DNA from: UBA4874 sp002399435
GTDB taxonomy: Bacteria > Bacillota > Clostridia > Caldicoprobacterales > DTU083
Assembly: GCA_036823195.1 (NCBI GenBank)
Contig: DAISGI010000006.1
Span: 1 to 64,000, forward strand
DNA: 64,000 bases
Direction: 5' to 3'
Shown here: in pieces, positions 43,961 through 52,873 of the stretch
Layout: the number at the start of each line of letters is the position of its first letter
How positions within the stretch are numbered: position 1 is the stretch's first letter
Translations under genes and position numbers: made by a program
The notes under the pieces: model-generated
Told to the model about the DNA's origin: nothing
Database searches by the model: none
The model's input: the letters and a program-made list of their open reading frames with translations, nothing else

Positions 43961-44839
43961 TTATTGCTGATAGGATACTCTGTTGATAATCCGTTCCAGA
44001 TCCTCATTGCTATAATATTCAATTTCTATAATTCCTTTCTTTGCACCGGGTCGGATCTGTACTTTGGTGCCAAGAGATTCTTCCAATCCGTTTTCAATCT
44101 CCGTGATATAGCCTGGCTTCTCCTTTGCAGTCTTTTTAATTTTCTTCTTGTTTATATTTTGAATAATTTTTTCGGTATCCCGTACATTTAAATTCTTCAC
44201 CAGTATCATCTCTGCAACTTCTTCACGCAGCTTTTTGTCTTCAATGGAAAGCAATGCCTTTGCATGTCCGGTTGTGATCCGCTTTTCGGATAAATACTCC
44301 TGTATCCTGCCGGAAAGTTGCAACAGCCGCAGCGCATTTGCAACAGCAGGCCGGCTTCTCCCCAGGCGCTCCGCCGCTTCTTCCTGGGTAAGATTCATCT
44401 TGTCCACCAACTGCTGAATTCCCTGTGCCTCTTCGATGGGGTTGAGATCCTCCCTCTGTAAATTCTCAATCAGCCCAATTTCAATGACCTCTTTCTCTGT
44501 CAAATCCATTATCATTGCAGGTATGGTTAGGAGTCCAGCTTCCCTGGCTGCTCTCCAGCGTCTCTCACCGGCTACGATCTGATATCGAAGACCGCTTTTT
44601 TTCACAATAATGGGTTGTACGACCCCATGGCTTCGAATAGAATCGGCCAGTTCCTGAATCCCCTCTTTAGTAAACTGCTTGCGGGGTTGATCTGGATTGG
44701 GATCAATATCGTTAACCCTGATTTCCTGTATTTGATTTTTTCCTTTATCGCCTGGTGCCTCATCCGCTGTTTCTGTTTCTTCCCTGTAACTTTCAAACAG
44801 GGCATCCAGTCCCCTTCCCAGTCCTTTTTTCATCGCCAT
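43961..44839 (-). CDS. parB: Chromosome-partitioning protein ParB (Spo0J)
   Basis: 292 residues. The N-terminal CTPase motifs include GERRWRAAREAGL near 97 and the Box II ENLQREDLNPIEEA near 130; the helix-turn-helix follows with GRSRPAVANALRLLQL near 165-180 and the C-terminal dimer domain (about 235-292). The recognition region resembles ParB rather than Noc. Binds the adjacent parS array, loads as a CTP-driven clamp and recruits SMC. Overlaps parA by ten bases. Confidence 0.95.
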   Translation of the reverse strand: MAMKKGLGRGLDALFESYREETETADEAPGDKGKNQIQEIRVNDIDPNPDQPRKQFTKEGIQELADSIRSHGVVQPIIVKKSGLRYQIVAGERRWRAAREAGLLTIPAMIMDLTEKEVIEIGLIENLQREDLNPIEEAQGIQQLVDKMNLTQEEAAERLGRSRPAVANALRLLQLSGRIQEYLSEKRITTGHAKALLSIEDKKLREEVAEMILVKNLNVRDTEKIIQNINKKKIKKTAKEKPGYITEIENGLEESLGTKVQIRPGAKKGIIEIEYYSNEDLERIINRVSYQQ

Positions 44840-45621
44840 ATTTCTTCGCCCTCCTCATCCTCTTCATTTGCGATCATTTCTTTTGCCAGATCCGTATAGG
44901 CTTCTGCTCCAATGCATTTTGGATCGTACAGGATCACAGGCACTCCATGGCTTGGTGCCTCTCCCAGCCGCACATTGCGCGGAATAATCGTCGTATAGAC
45001 TTTATTTCTAAAGTGCTTCTTTACTTCATCGACCACCTGGATAGAAAGATTGGTTCTGGCATCAAACATGGTCAGTACGACTCCCTCAATTTCCAGATTC
45101 GGATTCAGATTCTTTTTTACCAGTTCATAAGTACTCATTAGCTGCGTCAGCCCCTCCAGGGCATAGTATTCACATTGTATGGGCACCAGCAGTTTATCCG
45201 CTGCAGTGAGAGCGTTTATGGTAATCAGACCAAGAGAGGGAGGACAGTCAATCAGGATATATTCATAATCCTCTTTGATATCCGCCAAAGCTTTTTTCAA
45301 AATCATCTCCCGTGCCATCATTGGCACCAGTTCAATCTCGGCTCCGGCCAGTTGAATTTTTGATACAATGATATCCAGGTTTTTAACAGAAGTATGTAAG
45401 ATCGTATCTTTTGCATCCACACCGTTGACAATAATATCATAAATGGAATATTTCGCATGGTTCTTATCTATCCCCAATCCACTGGTTGTATTCCCCTGTG
45501 GATCGATATCAATGGTCAGCACCCTTTTCCCGAGAACTGCCAGACAGGCACTTAAATTTACATTCGTCGTCGTTTTGCCAACCCCGCCCTTCTGGTTGGC
45601 GACTGCTATTACTCTAGACAT
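44830..45621 (-). CDS. parA: Chromosome-partitioning ATPase ParA (Soj)
   Basis: 263 residues. Deviant Walker A KGGVGKTT near 11-18, switch I IDIDPQGNTTSGLG near 37, Walker B ILIDCPPSLGL near 122 and the LTMFDARTNL segment. Soj binds DNA as an ATP dimer and in B. subtilis also controls DnaA activity at the origin. First of the parA-parB pair, with a SigA-type promoter. Confidence 0.96.
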   Translation of the reverse strand: MSRVIAVANQKGGVGKTTTNVNLSACLAVLGKRVLTIDIDPQGNTTSGLGIDKNHAKYSIYDIIVNGVDAKDTILHTSVKNLDIIVSKIQLAGAEIELVPMMAREMILKKALADIKEDYEYILIDCPPSLGLITINALTAADKLLVPIQCEYYALEGLTQLMSTYELVKKNLNPNLEIEGVVLTMFDARTNLSIQVVDEVKKHFRNKVYTTIIPRNVRLGEAPSHGVPVILYDPKCIGAEAYTDLAKEMIANEEDEEGEEIWR

Positions 45622-45653
45622 GAATTTGCACCTCTTTTTCCATTGTTATCTCT

Positions 45654-45682
45654 ATTATAGTTGATAATAATATTTCTGAAAA
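45654..45682 (-). promoter_or_regulatory. SigA-type promoter for parA-parB
   Basis: TTTTCA (45682-45677), 17-base spacer, TATAAT (45659-45654) on the minus strand; about 25-30 bases before the parA ATG. Confidence 0.7.
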
Positions 45683-45750
45683 GAGTGAAGGCATACTTTT
45701 TCAAACATTCTAATATAAATATGATATAAATGAAAAATCCGGAGGTTTTC

Positions 45751-46020
45751 ATGAAAACTTTATTGACGACTTTTTGTCTGGTGTTTCTTGCTGAACTGGG
45801 GGATAAAACACAAATGGCAACCATGTTGATGGCTGCCAAAACCAAATCCATTTGGATGGTCTTTATTGGTTCTGCTCTTGCTCTCGCCGCATCCTCCCTG
45901 ATTGGAGTGGTTGCAGGGGGGCTTCTTACAAATTTTATACCGCAAAATGTCATCCAGACAGCATCGGGGCTGGCTTTTCTCGTTATTGGTGTTTTGCTGA
46001 TCAGTGGAAAAGTCTGTTGA
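45751..46020 (+). CDS. Half-size GDT1/TMEM165 (UPF0016) cation transporter
   Basis: 89 residues from the ATG at 45751 (GGAGG five bases upstream; an ATG seven codons earlier precedes that site). Three membrane helices and one copy of the family motif E-x-G-D-K-T (ELGDKTQM near residue 14-21). Full-length members have two such repeats; single-repeat forms work as dimers. The family exports Mn2+ or Ca2+. Inserted between parA (divergent) and noc (convergent). Confidence 0.85.
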   Translation: MKTLLTTFCLVFLAELGDKTQMATMLMAAKTKSIWMVFIGSALALAASSLIGVVAGGLLTNFIPQNVIQTASGLAFLVIGVLLISGKVC

Positions 46021-46038
46021 AATCCGAAAGAGAACCCC

Positions 46039-46899
46039 TCAGCTTTTTGGTATGCTTACGGTGATTTCAATGCAATCCTCCTTTTCAATCTGATGATATT
46101 GTACGGAAAGGCCATACTTCTCCATTAATCGGATGGCATTGTGAATGGTATTGGTGAAAATTCTCAAATCCTTTTTCCCCGAGAATGACTTTCTGTTTTT
46201 CCTGGACTGAATCATATTGTCTCTCTGATGATCCCGGATTTTTTCAATCGTCCGATCAATTAACTTTTCAGTATCCCGGACATTCAGTTTATCCTTCACA
46301 ACCTGCTGGATGGCTTTCAACTGAAGCTGTTCGTCCGGAAGCTTCAGGAGAGCCCTGGCATGGCGCTCTGTCAGATCTTCCTTGATCAACATTTCCTTTA
46401 CTTCTTCACTTAAGCGCAGAATACGAAGTTTATTCGCGATTGTGGATTGATTCTTTCCCAATTTGGAAGCCAATTCTTCCTGCGTAAATCCATGATCCCG
46501 GATAAGACTTTCGTAGCCCTTTGCTTCCTCCAGAAAATGCAGATTCTCTCTCTGCAGGTTCTCGATCATGGCCATAATTGCGGAATCTTCTTCATAGGTA
46601 TCGACAAGTATGGAAGGGATATGGGTCAATCCGGCCATTTTCCCCGCACGCAGCCGTCGTTCCCCGGCAATCAGTTCATATCCATCCGGTCCGGTTTTTC
46701 TTACCGTAATGGGTTGAATTACTCCATACTCCCTTATGGATTGCGCCAGTTCCTCCAGCCCCTGTGTTGTAAAATTTTTTCTTGGCTGATAGGGATTCGG
46801 CTTAATCATATGAATTGGTATCGACTCCACTTCCCTGGAAAACGAATGAGTCTCTGCCGGTATAGAATTATTATTTAAAACGTGAAACCCTCTCAACAT
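46039..46899 (-). CDS. noc: Nucleoid occlusion protein Noc (ParB paralogue)
   Basis: 286 residues. ParB-type CTPase domain (GERRLRAGKMAGL near 85; ENLQRENLHFLEEA near 115) and helix-turn-helix GKNQSTIANKLRILRL near 148-163. The Gln and Lys here, where ParB has Arg and Ala, are the residue types that separate Noc from ParB. It lies between rsmG and parA, the position of noc in B. subtilis. Noc binds its own sites around the chromosome and blocks division over the nucleoid. The first ten residues (MLRGFHVLNN) could be the short membrane-binding helix expected of Noc, but the match is weak. Confidence 0.85.
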   Translation of the reverse strand: MLRGFHVLNNNSIPAETHSFSREVESIPIHMIKPNPYQPRKNFTTQGLEELAQSIREYGVIQPITVRKTGPDGYELIAGERRLRAGKMAGLTHIPSILVDTYEEDSAIMAMIENLQRENLHFLEEAKGYESLIRDHGFTQEELASKLGKNQSTIANKLRILRLSEEVKEMLIKEDLTERHARALLKLPDEQLQLKAIQQVVKDKLNVRDTEKLIDRTIEKIRDHQRDNMIQSRKNRKSFSGKKDLRIFTNTIHNAIRLMEKYGLSVQYHQIEKEDCIEITVSIPKS

Positions 46900-47077
46900 A
46901 GCACTCCCTCCAGTTATTATGTATATTCTAGGTAATCATTCATTTTCCTCCTTATTTTGTGATATATTTTTATTTAATAGGCTGAGGGCTCATATTCATC
47001 GATTTCCTCTGTTTTTCTTTACTTTACGCTGTTTTTCGTGTATCTTTGTCAAATCATTTAAAATTTATGTCCTTTAT

Positions 47078-47126
47078 CCATAAAAGGAAAGAATCCTGTT
47101 CTTACAGGAAAGAATCCTGTTCTTAC
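47078..47126. repeat. 21-bp tandem repeat spanning the rsmG stop codon
   Basis: Two copies of the 21-bp unit beginning AGGAAAGAATCCTGTTC (plus strand). The rsmG TAA stop is in the first unit and is repeated in the second in the same frame. Confidence 0.88.
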
Positions 47127-47841
47127 AGCGGAGACTTTTTAGGCTTTCCGGCAGAGCGGGGATACTTCGATGGGGTTTTCGCTACTTTCTCAATAACAAC
47201 CAATATATGGGTTTTCTCTGAGCCTGTAATATCCACTTTTTCCATATTATCAATCCGGCCGCCCAAAATCCGGATGGCCTGCCCTGCACTCCGTATCTCT
47301 TCCGGGGCAGCAGGGCCCTTATGGGCTATAAAATACCCTCCCACCCGGACAAAGGGAAGGCAGTATTCGGACAATACCCTCATGGGAGCCACTGCCCTGG
47401 ATACGACAACATCATATTTCTCCCGGTGAAGCTGCATTTTCCCCAGATCTTCCGCCCTGGCATGTAAAATACGACATTCCTTCAATCCCAGCTGCTTCCG
47501 GACTTCCTCCAAAAAAAGGTCTTCTTCAGGACGGCATCCACCATGGTCAGATGAATGTCCGGCCTCACAATCTGCATCGGTATTCCGGGAAAACCTGCGC
47601 CGGATCCTACGTCCAGCACCTGGGCACCCTTCCCGGGAGCGCACACCTTCAGAACAGAAACAGAATCCAGAAAATGCTCCGTAATGACCTCCTGCGGAGT
47701 GTCTATAGCGGTCAGATTCATTTTCCCGTTCCATTCCAGCAGAAGGGAAAGATACGTTTCAAAACACTTTACCTGCGCATCCTTCAAATCCAATCCCATT
47801 TTTGAACATCCGTCAACCAGCAAATTCCTGTCATCGTTCAC
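47123..47841 (-). pseudogene. rsmG: rsmG (16S rRNA m7G527 methyltransferase), broken by a one-base frameshift
   Basis: The N-terminal part (from ATG 47841) reads through VLDVGSGAGFPGIPM (SAM motif I) to VDAVLKKTFF, then goes out of frame at a run of seven T (minus strand; 47517-47511). Restoring one T gives KKTFFLEEVRKQLGLKECRIL and a full 239-residue protein like B. subtilis RsmG. So the gene is either a true frameshift mutant, a sequence error, or read by slippage on the T run. RsmG methylates G527 of 16S rRNA; its loss gives low-level streptomycin resistance in several bacteria. Overlaps mnmG by eleven bases. Confidence 0.9.
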
Positions 47842-49726
47842 TGCTTTTCCGCTCCCGTCTCATTTTTTCCAGATAAATCATCAGAACCGAGACATCTGCC
47901 GGCGATACGCCTGAAATCCGGGACGCCTGACCGATATTGACCGGCTGCTGCGCCTGCAGCTTCTGCCTGGCTTCCAAACGAAGACCCGGTATCAAACGAT
48001 AATCCATAGGATCCGGGATTCCGTTTCGTTCCATCTTTTGAAACTGCTCCACCTGTCTTTTCTGCTTTTGAATATAGCCCTGGTACTTTACCTGTATCTC
48101 AACCTGTTTCCCGACCTCTGCAGACACTTTCCCGGTCTCCTGGTCCTCCAGACCGGCAATGTCCGAATAATGCAGCTCAGGACGTTTCAGAAGGTTATAG
48201 AGGGATAGTCCGCTTTGTATGGGAGACGACCCCTTTTCCTTCAGCCAGGACTCATTTTTGTCAGACGGAGGCAGCACGGTATGTTGGAGTCTTTCCATCT
48301 CCCGGAGGATGGATTCTTCCTTCTTCATAGTCCTTTGATACCTTTGCTCACCCGCCAATCCGATCCGATACCCTTTTTCCGTCAGCCGCATATCCGCATT
48401 GTCCTGCCTCAGAAGCAAACGGTATTCCGCGCGGGATGTCATCATGCGATAGGGCTCTTTTGTCCCTTTCGTTACCAGGTCATCCACCAACACCCCGATA
48501 TAGGCATCCGAACGATCCAGGATCAATGGCTCATCCCCCCGGATATACAAAACGGCATTGATGCCGGCCAGAATTCCCTGCGCCGCCGCTTCTTCATAAC
48601 CGGAGCTCCCGTTGATCTGTCCGGCAAAAAACATTCCTCCGATCTCTCTGGATTCCAGTGTCAGATTCAGCTGGGTCGGATCTATGCAGTCATATTCAAT
48701 GGCGTAGGCAGGCCGCATGATCTCCGCATGTTCCATGCCCGGCACGGTATGATAGACAGCCGTCTGCACATCCACCGGCAGGCTGGAGGACATGCCCTGG
48801 ATATACATCTCATTGGTGTGCAGCCCTTCCGGTTCGATAAAAATCTGATGACTTTTCTTATCCTTGAACCGAACGACTTTATCTTCTATGGAAGGGCAGT
48901 ATCTTGGCCCAATGCCTTTGATATCCCCGGAATACAGGGGAGAACGGTACAGATTCTCCCGTATGATTTCATGGGTATGCTCGTTGGTGTAGGTCAGCCA
49001 ACAGGGAGTCTGATCCCGTATTCTGCAGTCGTCCAGAAAGGAAAAAGGCTCCGCTGTCGAATCTCCCGGCTGGATTTTCATCCTGCTAAAATCCAGGGAT
49101 CTTCGGTTCACCCTCGCCGGAGTCCCGGTTTTAAACCTCTGCAGAGTAAATCCCAGATCCTTCAGGCATTCCGACAGCTGATTGGCGGGGAACAATCCAT
49201 TTGGTCCGCTTTTTGCCGAAAATTCCCCGATGATGACCCGACTCTTCAAATAAACACCCGATGCGAGTACAACCGCCCGGCAAAGGTAGACTTCTCCGGT
49301 AACCAGCCGGATCCCGGATATCTTTCCATTTTCCGTCCGGATGGATTCCACTTCCCCCTGGTGTATGGTCAGGTTCTCCTGACGCTCCAAAGTCAACTTC
49401 ATTTCTTCCTGATAGCGCTTTTTATCCGCCTGTGCCCGCAGGGAATGTACGGCAGGACCTTTCCCGGTATTCAGCATACGGACCTGAATGGCGGTTTTAT
49501 CAATGTTCCGGCCCATTTCTCCGCCCAGGGCATCGACTTCCCGTACCAGATGACCTTTGGAGGATCCCCCTATGGAAGGGTTGCAGGCCATTAAGGCCAC
49601 AGCATCCAGATTCAGGGCAAGGACCAGAGTCTTCCGTCCCATTCTGGCGGATGCCAGGGCGGCTTCACAACCGGCATGTCCCGCTCCGATTACAATGATC
49701 TCATATTTCCCGGCAATAAAATCCAT
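47831..49726 (-). CDS. mnmG: tRNA uridine-5-carboxymethylaminomethyl modification enzyme MnmG (GidA)
   Basis: 631 residues from the ATG at 49726 (AGGA upstream; a TTG eight codons earlier is less likely). FAD-binding GAGHAGCEAALA near 15-26, NPSIGGSSKGHLVREVDALGGEMG near 50-73 (split: NPSIGGSSKGHLV and DALGGEMG), GLFPANQLSECL and the C-terminal helical domain with RLIPGLRLEARQKL. With MnmE it modifies the wobble uridine of several tRNAs. Between mnmE and rsmG, the standard origin-proximal order. Confidence 0.96.
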   Translation of the reverse strand: MDFIAGKYEIIVIGAGHAGCEAALASARMGRKTLVLALNLDAVALMACNPSIGGSSKGHLVREVDALGGEMGRNIDKTAIQVRMLNTGKGPAVHSLRAQADKKRYQEEMKLTLERQENLTIHQGEVESIRTENGKISGIRLVTGEVYLCRAVVLASGVYLKSRVIIGEFSAKSGPNGLFPANQLSECLKDLGFTLQRFKTGTPARVNRRSLDFSRMKIQPGDSTAEPFSFLDDCRIRDQTPCWLTYTNEHTHEIIRENLYRSPLYSGDIKGIGPRYCPSIEDKVVRFKDKKSHQIFIEPEGLHTNEMYIQGMSSSLPVDVQTAVYHTVPGMEHAEIMRPAYAIEYDCIDPTQLNLTLESREIGGMFFAGQINGSSGYEEAAAQGILAGINAVLYIRGDEPLILDRSDAYIGVLVDDLVTKGTKEPYRMMTSRAEYRLLLRQDNADMRLTEKGYRIGLAGEQRYQRTMKKEESILREMERLQHTVLPPSDKNESWLKEKGSSPIQSGLSLYNLLKRPELHYSDIAGLEDQETGKVSAEVGKQVEIQVKYQGYIQKQKRQVEQFQKMERNGIPDPMDYRLIPGLRLEARQKLQAQQPVNIGQASRISGVSPADVSVLMIYLEKMRRERKSSER

Positions 49727-49734
49727 TTCTTTTC

Positions 49735-51114
49735 CTACTTTCCAACGCAAAACTCTGAAAATATTTTGTCTATCAGACTCTCTGTCACGCTTTCTCCCGT
49801 AATTTCCCCCAGCGCTTCCAGAACATTTCGGATATCTATGGTCACCATATCCAGAGGAATCGAAGAGTCCAGGGCAGACAACGCTTCCCCCAGATACCTC
49901 TCGGCCCGCAGCAGAACTTCCTTGTGCCGGCTGTTCATGATCACAGCGGAATTTTTCGGCCCAAGACGGCCGGATTCCACCAGACCGACGATATGCTCCT
50001 CCGTCTCCGCCAGGCCGGTGCCATCCGTCATGGAAGTCCTGATGATCCGGCTTCCGGAGATCTTCCGTATCCTGTCTTCCTCTATCACAGATGGAAGATC
50101 CGACTTATTCAGCAGAATCAGAACCTTTCGGTCCTTCAGCCATTTCAGAATCTCAAGGTCTTCTTTTTCCAATGCCCGGGAGGCATCCAGCAAAAGTAAA
50201 ATCAGATCCGCTGTCTGCGCGCGTTCCTTTGTTTTCTCCACCCCGATTTTTTCAATGGCATCCGTGGTCTCCCGGATCCCCGCCGTATCCACAATCTGCA
50301 CCAGAACCCCCCGGATATGAATATACTCTTCAATGACATCCCTTGTGGTTCCGGGAACATCGGTCACAATCGCACGATTCTGACGAACCAGGGCATTCAG
50401 CAGGGAAGACTTCCCTACATTGGGCTTTCCGATAATTGCAACGCGGATCCCGTCCCGGATCAGCTTTCCCTGATCAGCAGAGGCAAGCAGCTGCCTGCAT
50501 TGCAGACGGGCATTGTCCAGCTTTCTGCGGGCCTCTTCTGCCAAAAGCTCCTCAATGTCCTCCTCCGGATAATCCACACTGACCTCAATATGAGCCAGCA
50601 AATCCAGCAGTTCCTGACGCAGGGCATGGATTTTTCCGGACAGGGTTCCCTCCATTTGTTCCAGGGAAATCCTCGCCGCCTCATCTGATTTTGCAGAGAT
50701 CAGTTCCATAACACCTTCTGCCTGGGCAAGGTCAATGCGCCCGTTCAAAAAAGCCCGCTTCGTAAATTCCCCAGGCTGTGCAAGCCTTGCTCCTGCAGAC
50801 AGGACCAGCCCGATAATCCTCCGGACCGGCACCATTCCCCCGTGACAGTGGATTTCCACTACGTCCTCCCGGGTATACGTGTGCGGTGCCTTCATATAGA
50901 CCATCAGGACTTCGTCCACAGGATGTTGCCCTTCATCCGTAATATATCCGTAGTAAAAAGTCCTCGGCCGGATTTCCTGCAGTTTGCTTCTCTTTTTTGT
51001 CACAAACAGGGTGCGAATGATCCCCAGGGATTCCGGACCGCTGATCCGGATCACAGCAATTCCGCCTTCTCCCGGTGGAGTCGCCAGCGCTGTTATGGTT
51101 TCTTCCGATTGCAT
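49735..51114 (-). CDS. mnmE: tRNA modification GTPase MnmE (TrmE)
   Basis: 459 residues from the ATG at 51114 (MQSEETITALATPPGEGGIAV). N-terminal folate-binding domain with GGIAVIRISG and GEFTKRAFLNG; GTPase domain G1 GKPNVGKSS near 227, G2/G3 DVPGTTRD and DTAGIR, G4 NKSD; the essential C-terminal CVGK. Partner of MnmG. The ribosome binding site is weak, and the frame is open for 34 codons upstream without a clear better start. Confidence 0.95.
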   Translation of the reverse strand: MQSEETITALATPPGEGGIAVIRISGPESLGIIRTLFVTKKRSKLQEIRPRTFYYGYITDEGQHPVDEVLMVYMKAPHTYTREDVVEIHCHGGMVPVRRIIGLVLSAGARLAQPGEFTKRAFLNGRIDLAQAEGVMELISAKSDEAARISLEQMEGTLSGKIHALRQELLDLLAHIEVSVDYPEEDIEELLAEEARRKLDNARLQCRQLLASADQGKLIRDGIRVAIIGKPNVGKSSLLNALVRQNRAIVTDVPGTTRDVIEEYIHIRGVLVQIVDTAGIRETTDAIEKIGVEKTKERAQTADLILLLLDASRALEKEDLEILKWLKDRKVLILLNKSDLPSVIEEDRIRKISGSRIIRTSMTDGTGLAETEEHIVGLVESGRLGPKNSAVIMNSRHKEVLLRAERYLGEALSALDSSIPLDMVTIDIRNVLEALGEITGESVTESLIDKIFSEFCVGK

Positions 51115-51228
51115 AAGCTTTCGATCCCGTCCTTTTCCAACATTCTGAATTGCATGTCTTCCCAAAAAAGGAAACCCAGTATTTCTACCGGGCTTTTCCC
51201 TTTCCATCGATTGCATTTTGTATGGTAC

Positions 51229-51846
51229 TTACTTCAGGGTAATGACTACCTTACGATAAGGATCCTCGCCCTCACTATGGGTACTGACGTAAGGATCCTT
51301 CTGCAGGGTGGAATGAATCACTCTTCTTTCGAAGGGGTTCATCGGCTCCAATACAATTTTCCGCTTTGTTTTCTGTACCTTATGGCTCAGGCGCTTCGCC
51401 AGTTTTACCAGCGTCTCCTCGCGTTTTTTACGATAGTTTTCCGTATCAATGGTGACCCGTTTGTATTGATCGGTATTGCGGTTTACAACCAAACTGGTCA
51501 GATACTGTACGGCATCCAGGGTTTCCCCCCGATGTCCGATCAGCACTCCCATTTTTGGACCGGTGACATAAATGGAAATCCGATCCTCCGTTTCCTTAAT
51601 GTCCAGTTCTGCTTCCAGACTCATCTTTGCCAGCAGCTCCGTCAGAAATTCCCTGGCAATATCCTTTGGTGTTCGGATGACAGACGCCCGGATCCTGGCA
51701 TCCTTGCTTCCAAATACACCAAATAAGCCCTTTACCGGCTCTTCCAGGACTTCGATATCCAGCTTGTCCCTCTGTACCGCCAACTGGATTGCAGCTGCCA
51801 GAACGGCATCTTCCACTGTCTTGCCCGTTGTAATCACTGATTTCAT
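51229..51846 (-). CDS. jag: RNA-binding protein Jag (KhpB)
   Basis: 205 residues. Jag_N domain (about 1-50), KH-type domain with GVLIGHRGETLDAVQYL near 101-117 and R3H domain with NPFERRVIH near 175. Jag/KhpB binds RNA and affects elongation and cell-wall synthesis. It overlaps yidC by four bases, the usual spoIIIJ-jag pair. Confidence 0.95.
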   Translation of the reverse strand: MKSVITTGKTVEDAVLAAAIQLAVQRDKLDIEVLEEPVKGLFGVFGSKDARIRASVIRTPKDIAREFLTELLAKMSLEAELDIKETEDRISIYVTGPKMGVLIGHRGETLDAVQYLTSLVVNRNTDQYKRVTIDTENYRKKREETLVKLAKRLSHKVQKTKRKIVLEPMNPFERRVIHSTLQKDPYVSTHSEGEDPYRKVVITLK

Positions 51847-52643
51847 TTCTTCCGGTCACCTTCCTTTCCTGCAGACGGAGTTCGTTTCTTCAGTATCAAC
51901 TGCTGTACAATCTGAAACACATTCGTCGTTACCCAGTAAATTGCAAAAGAAGCCGTGTACATCATACAAAACCATACGGACATAATCGGCATGATGGCTG
52001 TAAATCCCTTCATCTGCTGGTTCGCATTGCTGCCGGTATCCGGTTGGGTGATCTTCATCTGGTAATAGGATGTTACCCCTGCCAATATGGGCAGAAGAAA
52101 CAATCCGTTGAATCCCTTTCCAAACATTCCTATGTTTTGTCCGGTCAGGGCTTTCAGAGGAGAATCCGGCTGCCAGATGTTTTTGATCCACAGAAAGGCA
52201 TCAATGGATCCCCTGGCAACTTCCCTGTTTGAGATGGAGTTCAATGCACCGACCATCGCAAAGAACAGGGGAAACTGCAGCAGCATCGGGAGACATCCAC
52301 CCATGGGATTGATCTCATATTTCTGATACAGCTCCATGGTCTTTTTATTCCTTTTATCCGGATCATTTTTATATTTTTTGTTGATGGCTTCCACTTCGGG
52401 CTGGATACTCTGCATCTTTTCATTGGATTTTCGGGATTTCAGATCCAGAGGCAGGAGAATCAAACGCATCAGGATGGAAAACAGGATAATGGCAAGACCA
52501 TACCCTCCAAACGGTTCCGGTATCTTGCCGGTTATCAAATTGATCTCTTCCAGGATACTGCTCAGGAAATTGACAAACGTACCCCACAGGCCGGGCTTAC
52601 CGGACGCTTTGGCTGCATTCATCAATAGGATTGGAAAGTTCAT
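51843..52643 (-). CDS. yidC: Membrane protein insertase YidC (SpoIIIJ/OxaA)
   Basis: 266 residues, the short Gram-positive type with five membrane helices. YGLAIILFSILMRLILLPLDLKS (split: the conserved Arg is in LMRLILLPL near 60) sits in the hydrophilic groove. GGCLPMLLQFPLFFAM near 115-130 and the C-terminal helix pair ending AIYWVTTNVFQIVQQ are typical. No lipobox is seen at the N-terminus, unlike SpoIIIJ of B. subtilis. Inserts proteins into the membrane with or without SecYEG. Confidence 0.95.
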   Translation of the reverse strand: MNFPILLMNAAKASGKPGLWGTFVNFLSSILEEINLITGKIPEPFGGYGLAIILFSILMRLILLPLDLKSRKSNEKMQSIQPEVEAINKKYKNDPDKRNKKTMELYQKYEINPMGGCLPMLLQFPLFFAMVGALNSISNREVARGSIDAFLWIKNIWQPDSPLKALTGQNIGMFGKGFNGLFLLPILAGVTSYYQMKITQPDTGSNANQQMKGFTAIMPIMSVWFCMMYTASFAIYWVTTNVFQIVQQLILKKRTPSAGKEGDRKK

Positions 52644-52663
52644 ATATTTCTTACCCCCGTGTT

Positions 52664-52873
52664 TTATTTTAATGGGTCATATCCGCCGGAGTGCAGGGGA
52701 TTGCATTTCAGAATTCTTCGCAGGGAGAGAACCGTCCCCTTGAATGACCCATATTTTTCAATAGCCTGCATGGAATACTCAGAACAAGTAGGAGTAAAAC
52801 GGCAACTGGGAGGAAATGCAGGTGAGATTATTTTACGGTACGCCCGTATCAGAAATAAGAGGATGTGTTTCAT
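52664..52873 (-). CDS. yidD: Membrane protein insertion efficiency factor YidD
   Basis: 69 residues, complete. IRAYRKIISPAFPPSCRFTPTCSEY near 9-33 (split: SCRFTPTCS is the family's Cys motif), KYGSFKGTVLSLRRILKCNP and HSGGYDPL. Membrane-associated aid to YidC. Overlaps rnpA by four bases. Confidence 0.96.
   Translation of the reverse strand: MKHILLFLIRAYRKIISPAFPPSCRFTPTCSEYSMQAIEKYGSFKGTVLSLRRILKCNPLHSGGYDPLK

Noticed and set aside
48215..49594. A 459-codon plus-strand open frame opposite mnmG
   Set aside because: Shadow of mnmG; no motif and no start signal.
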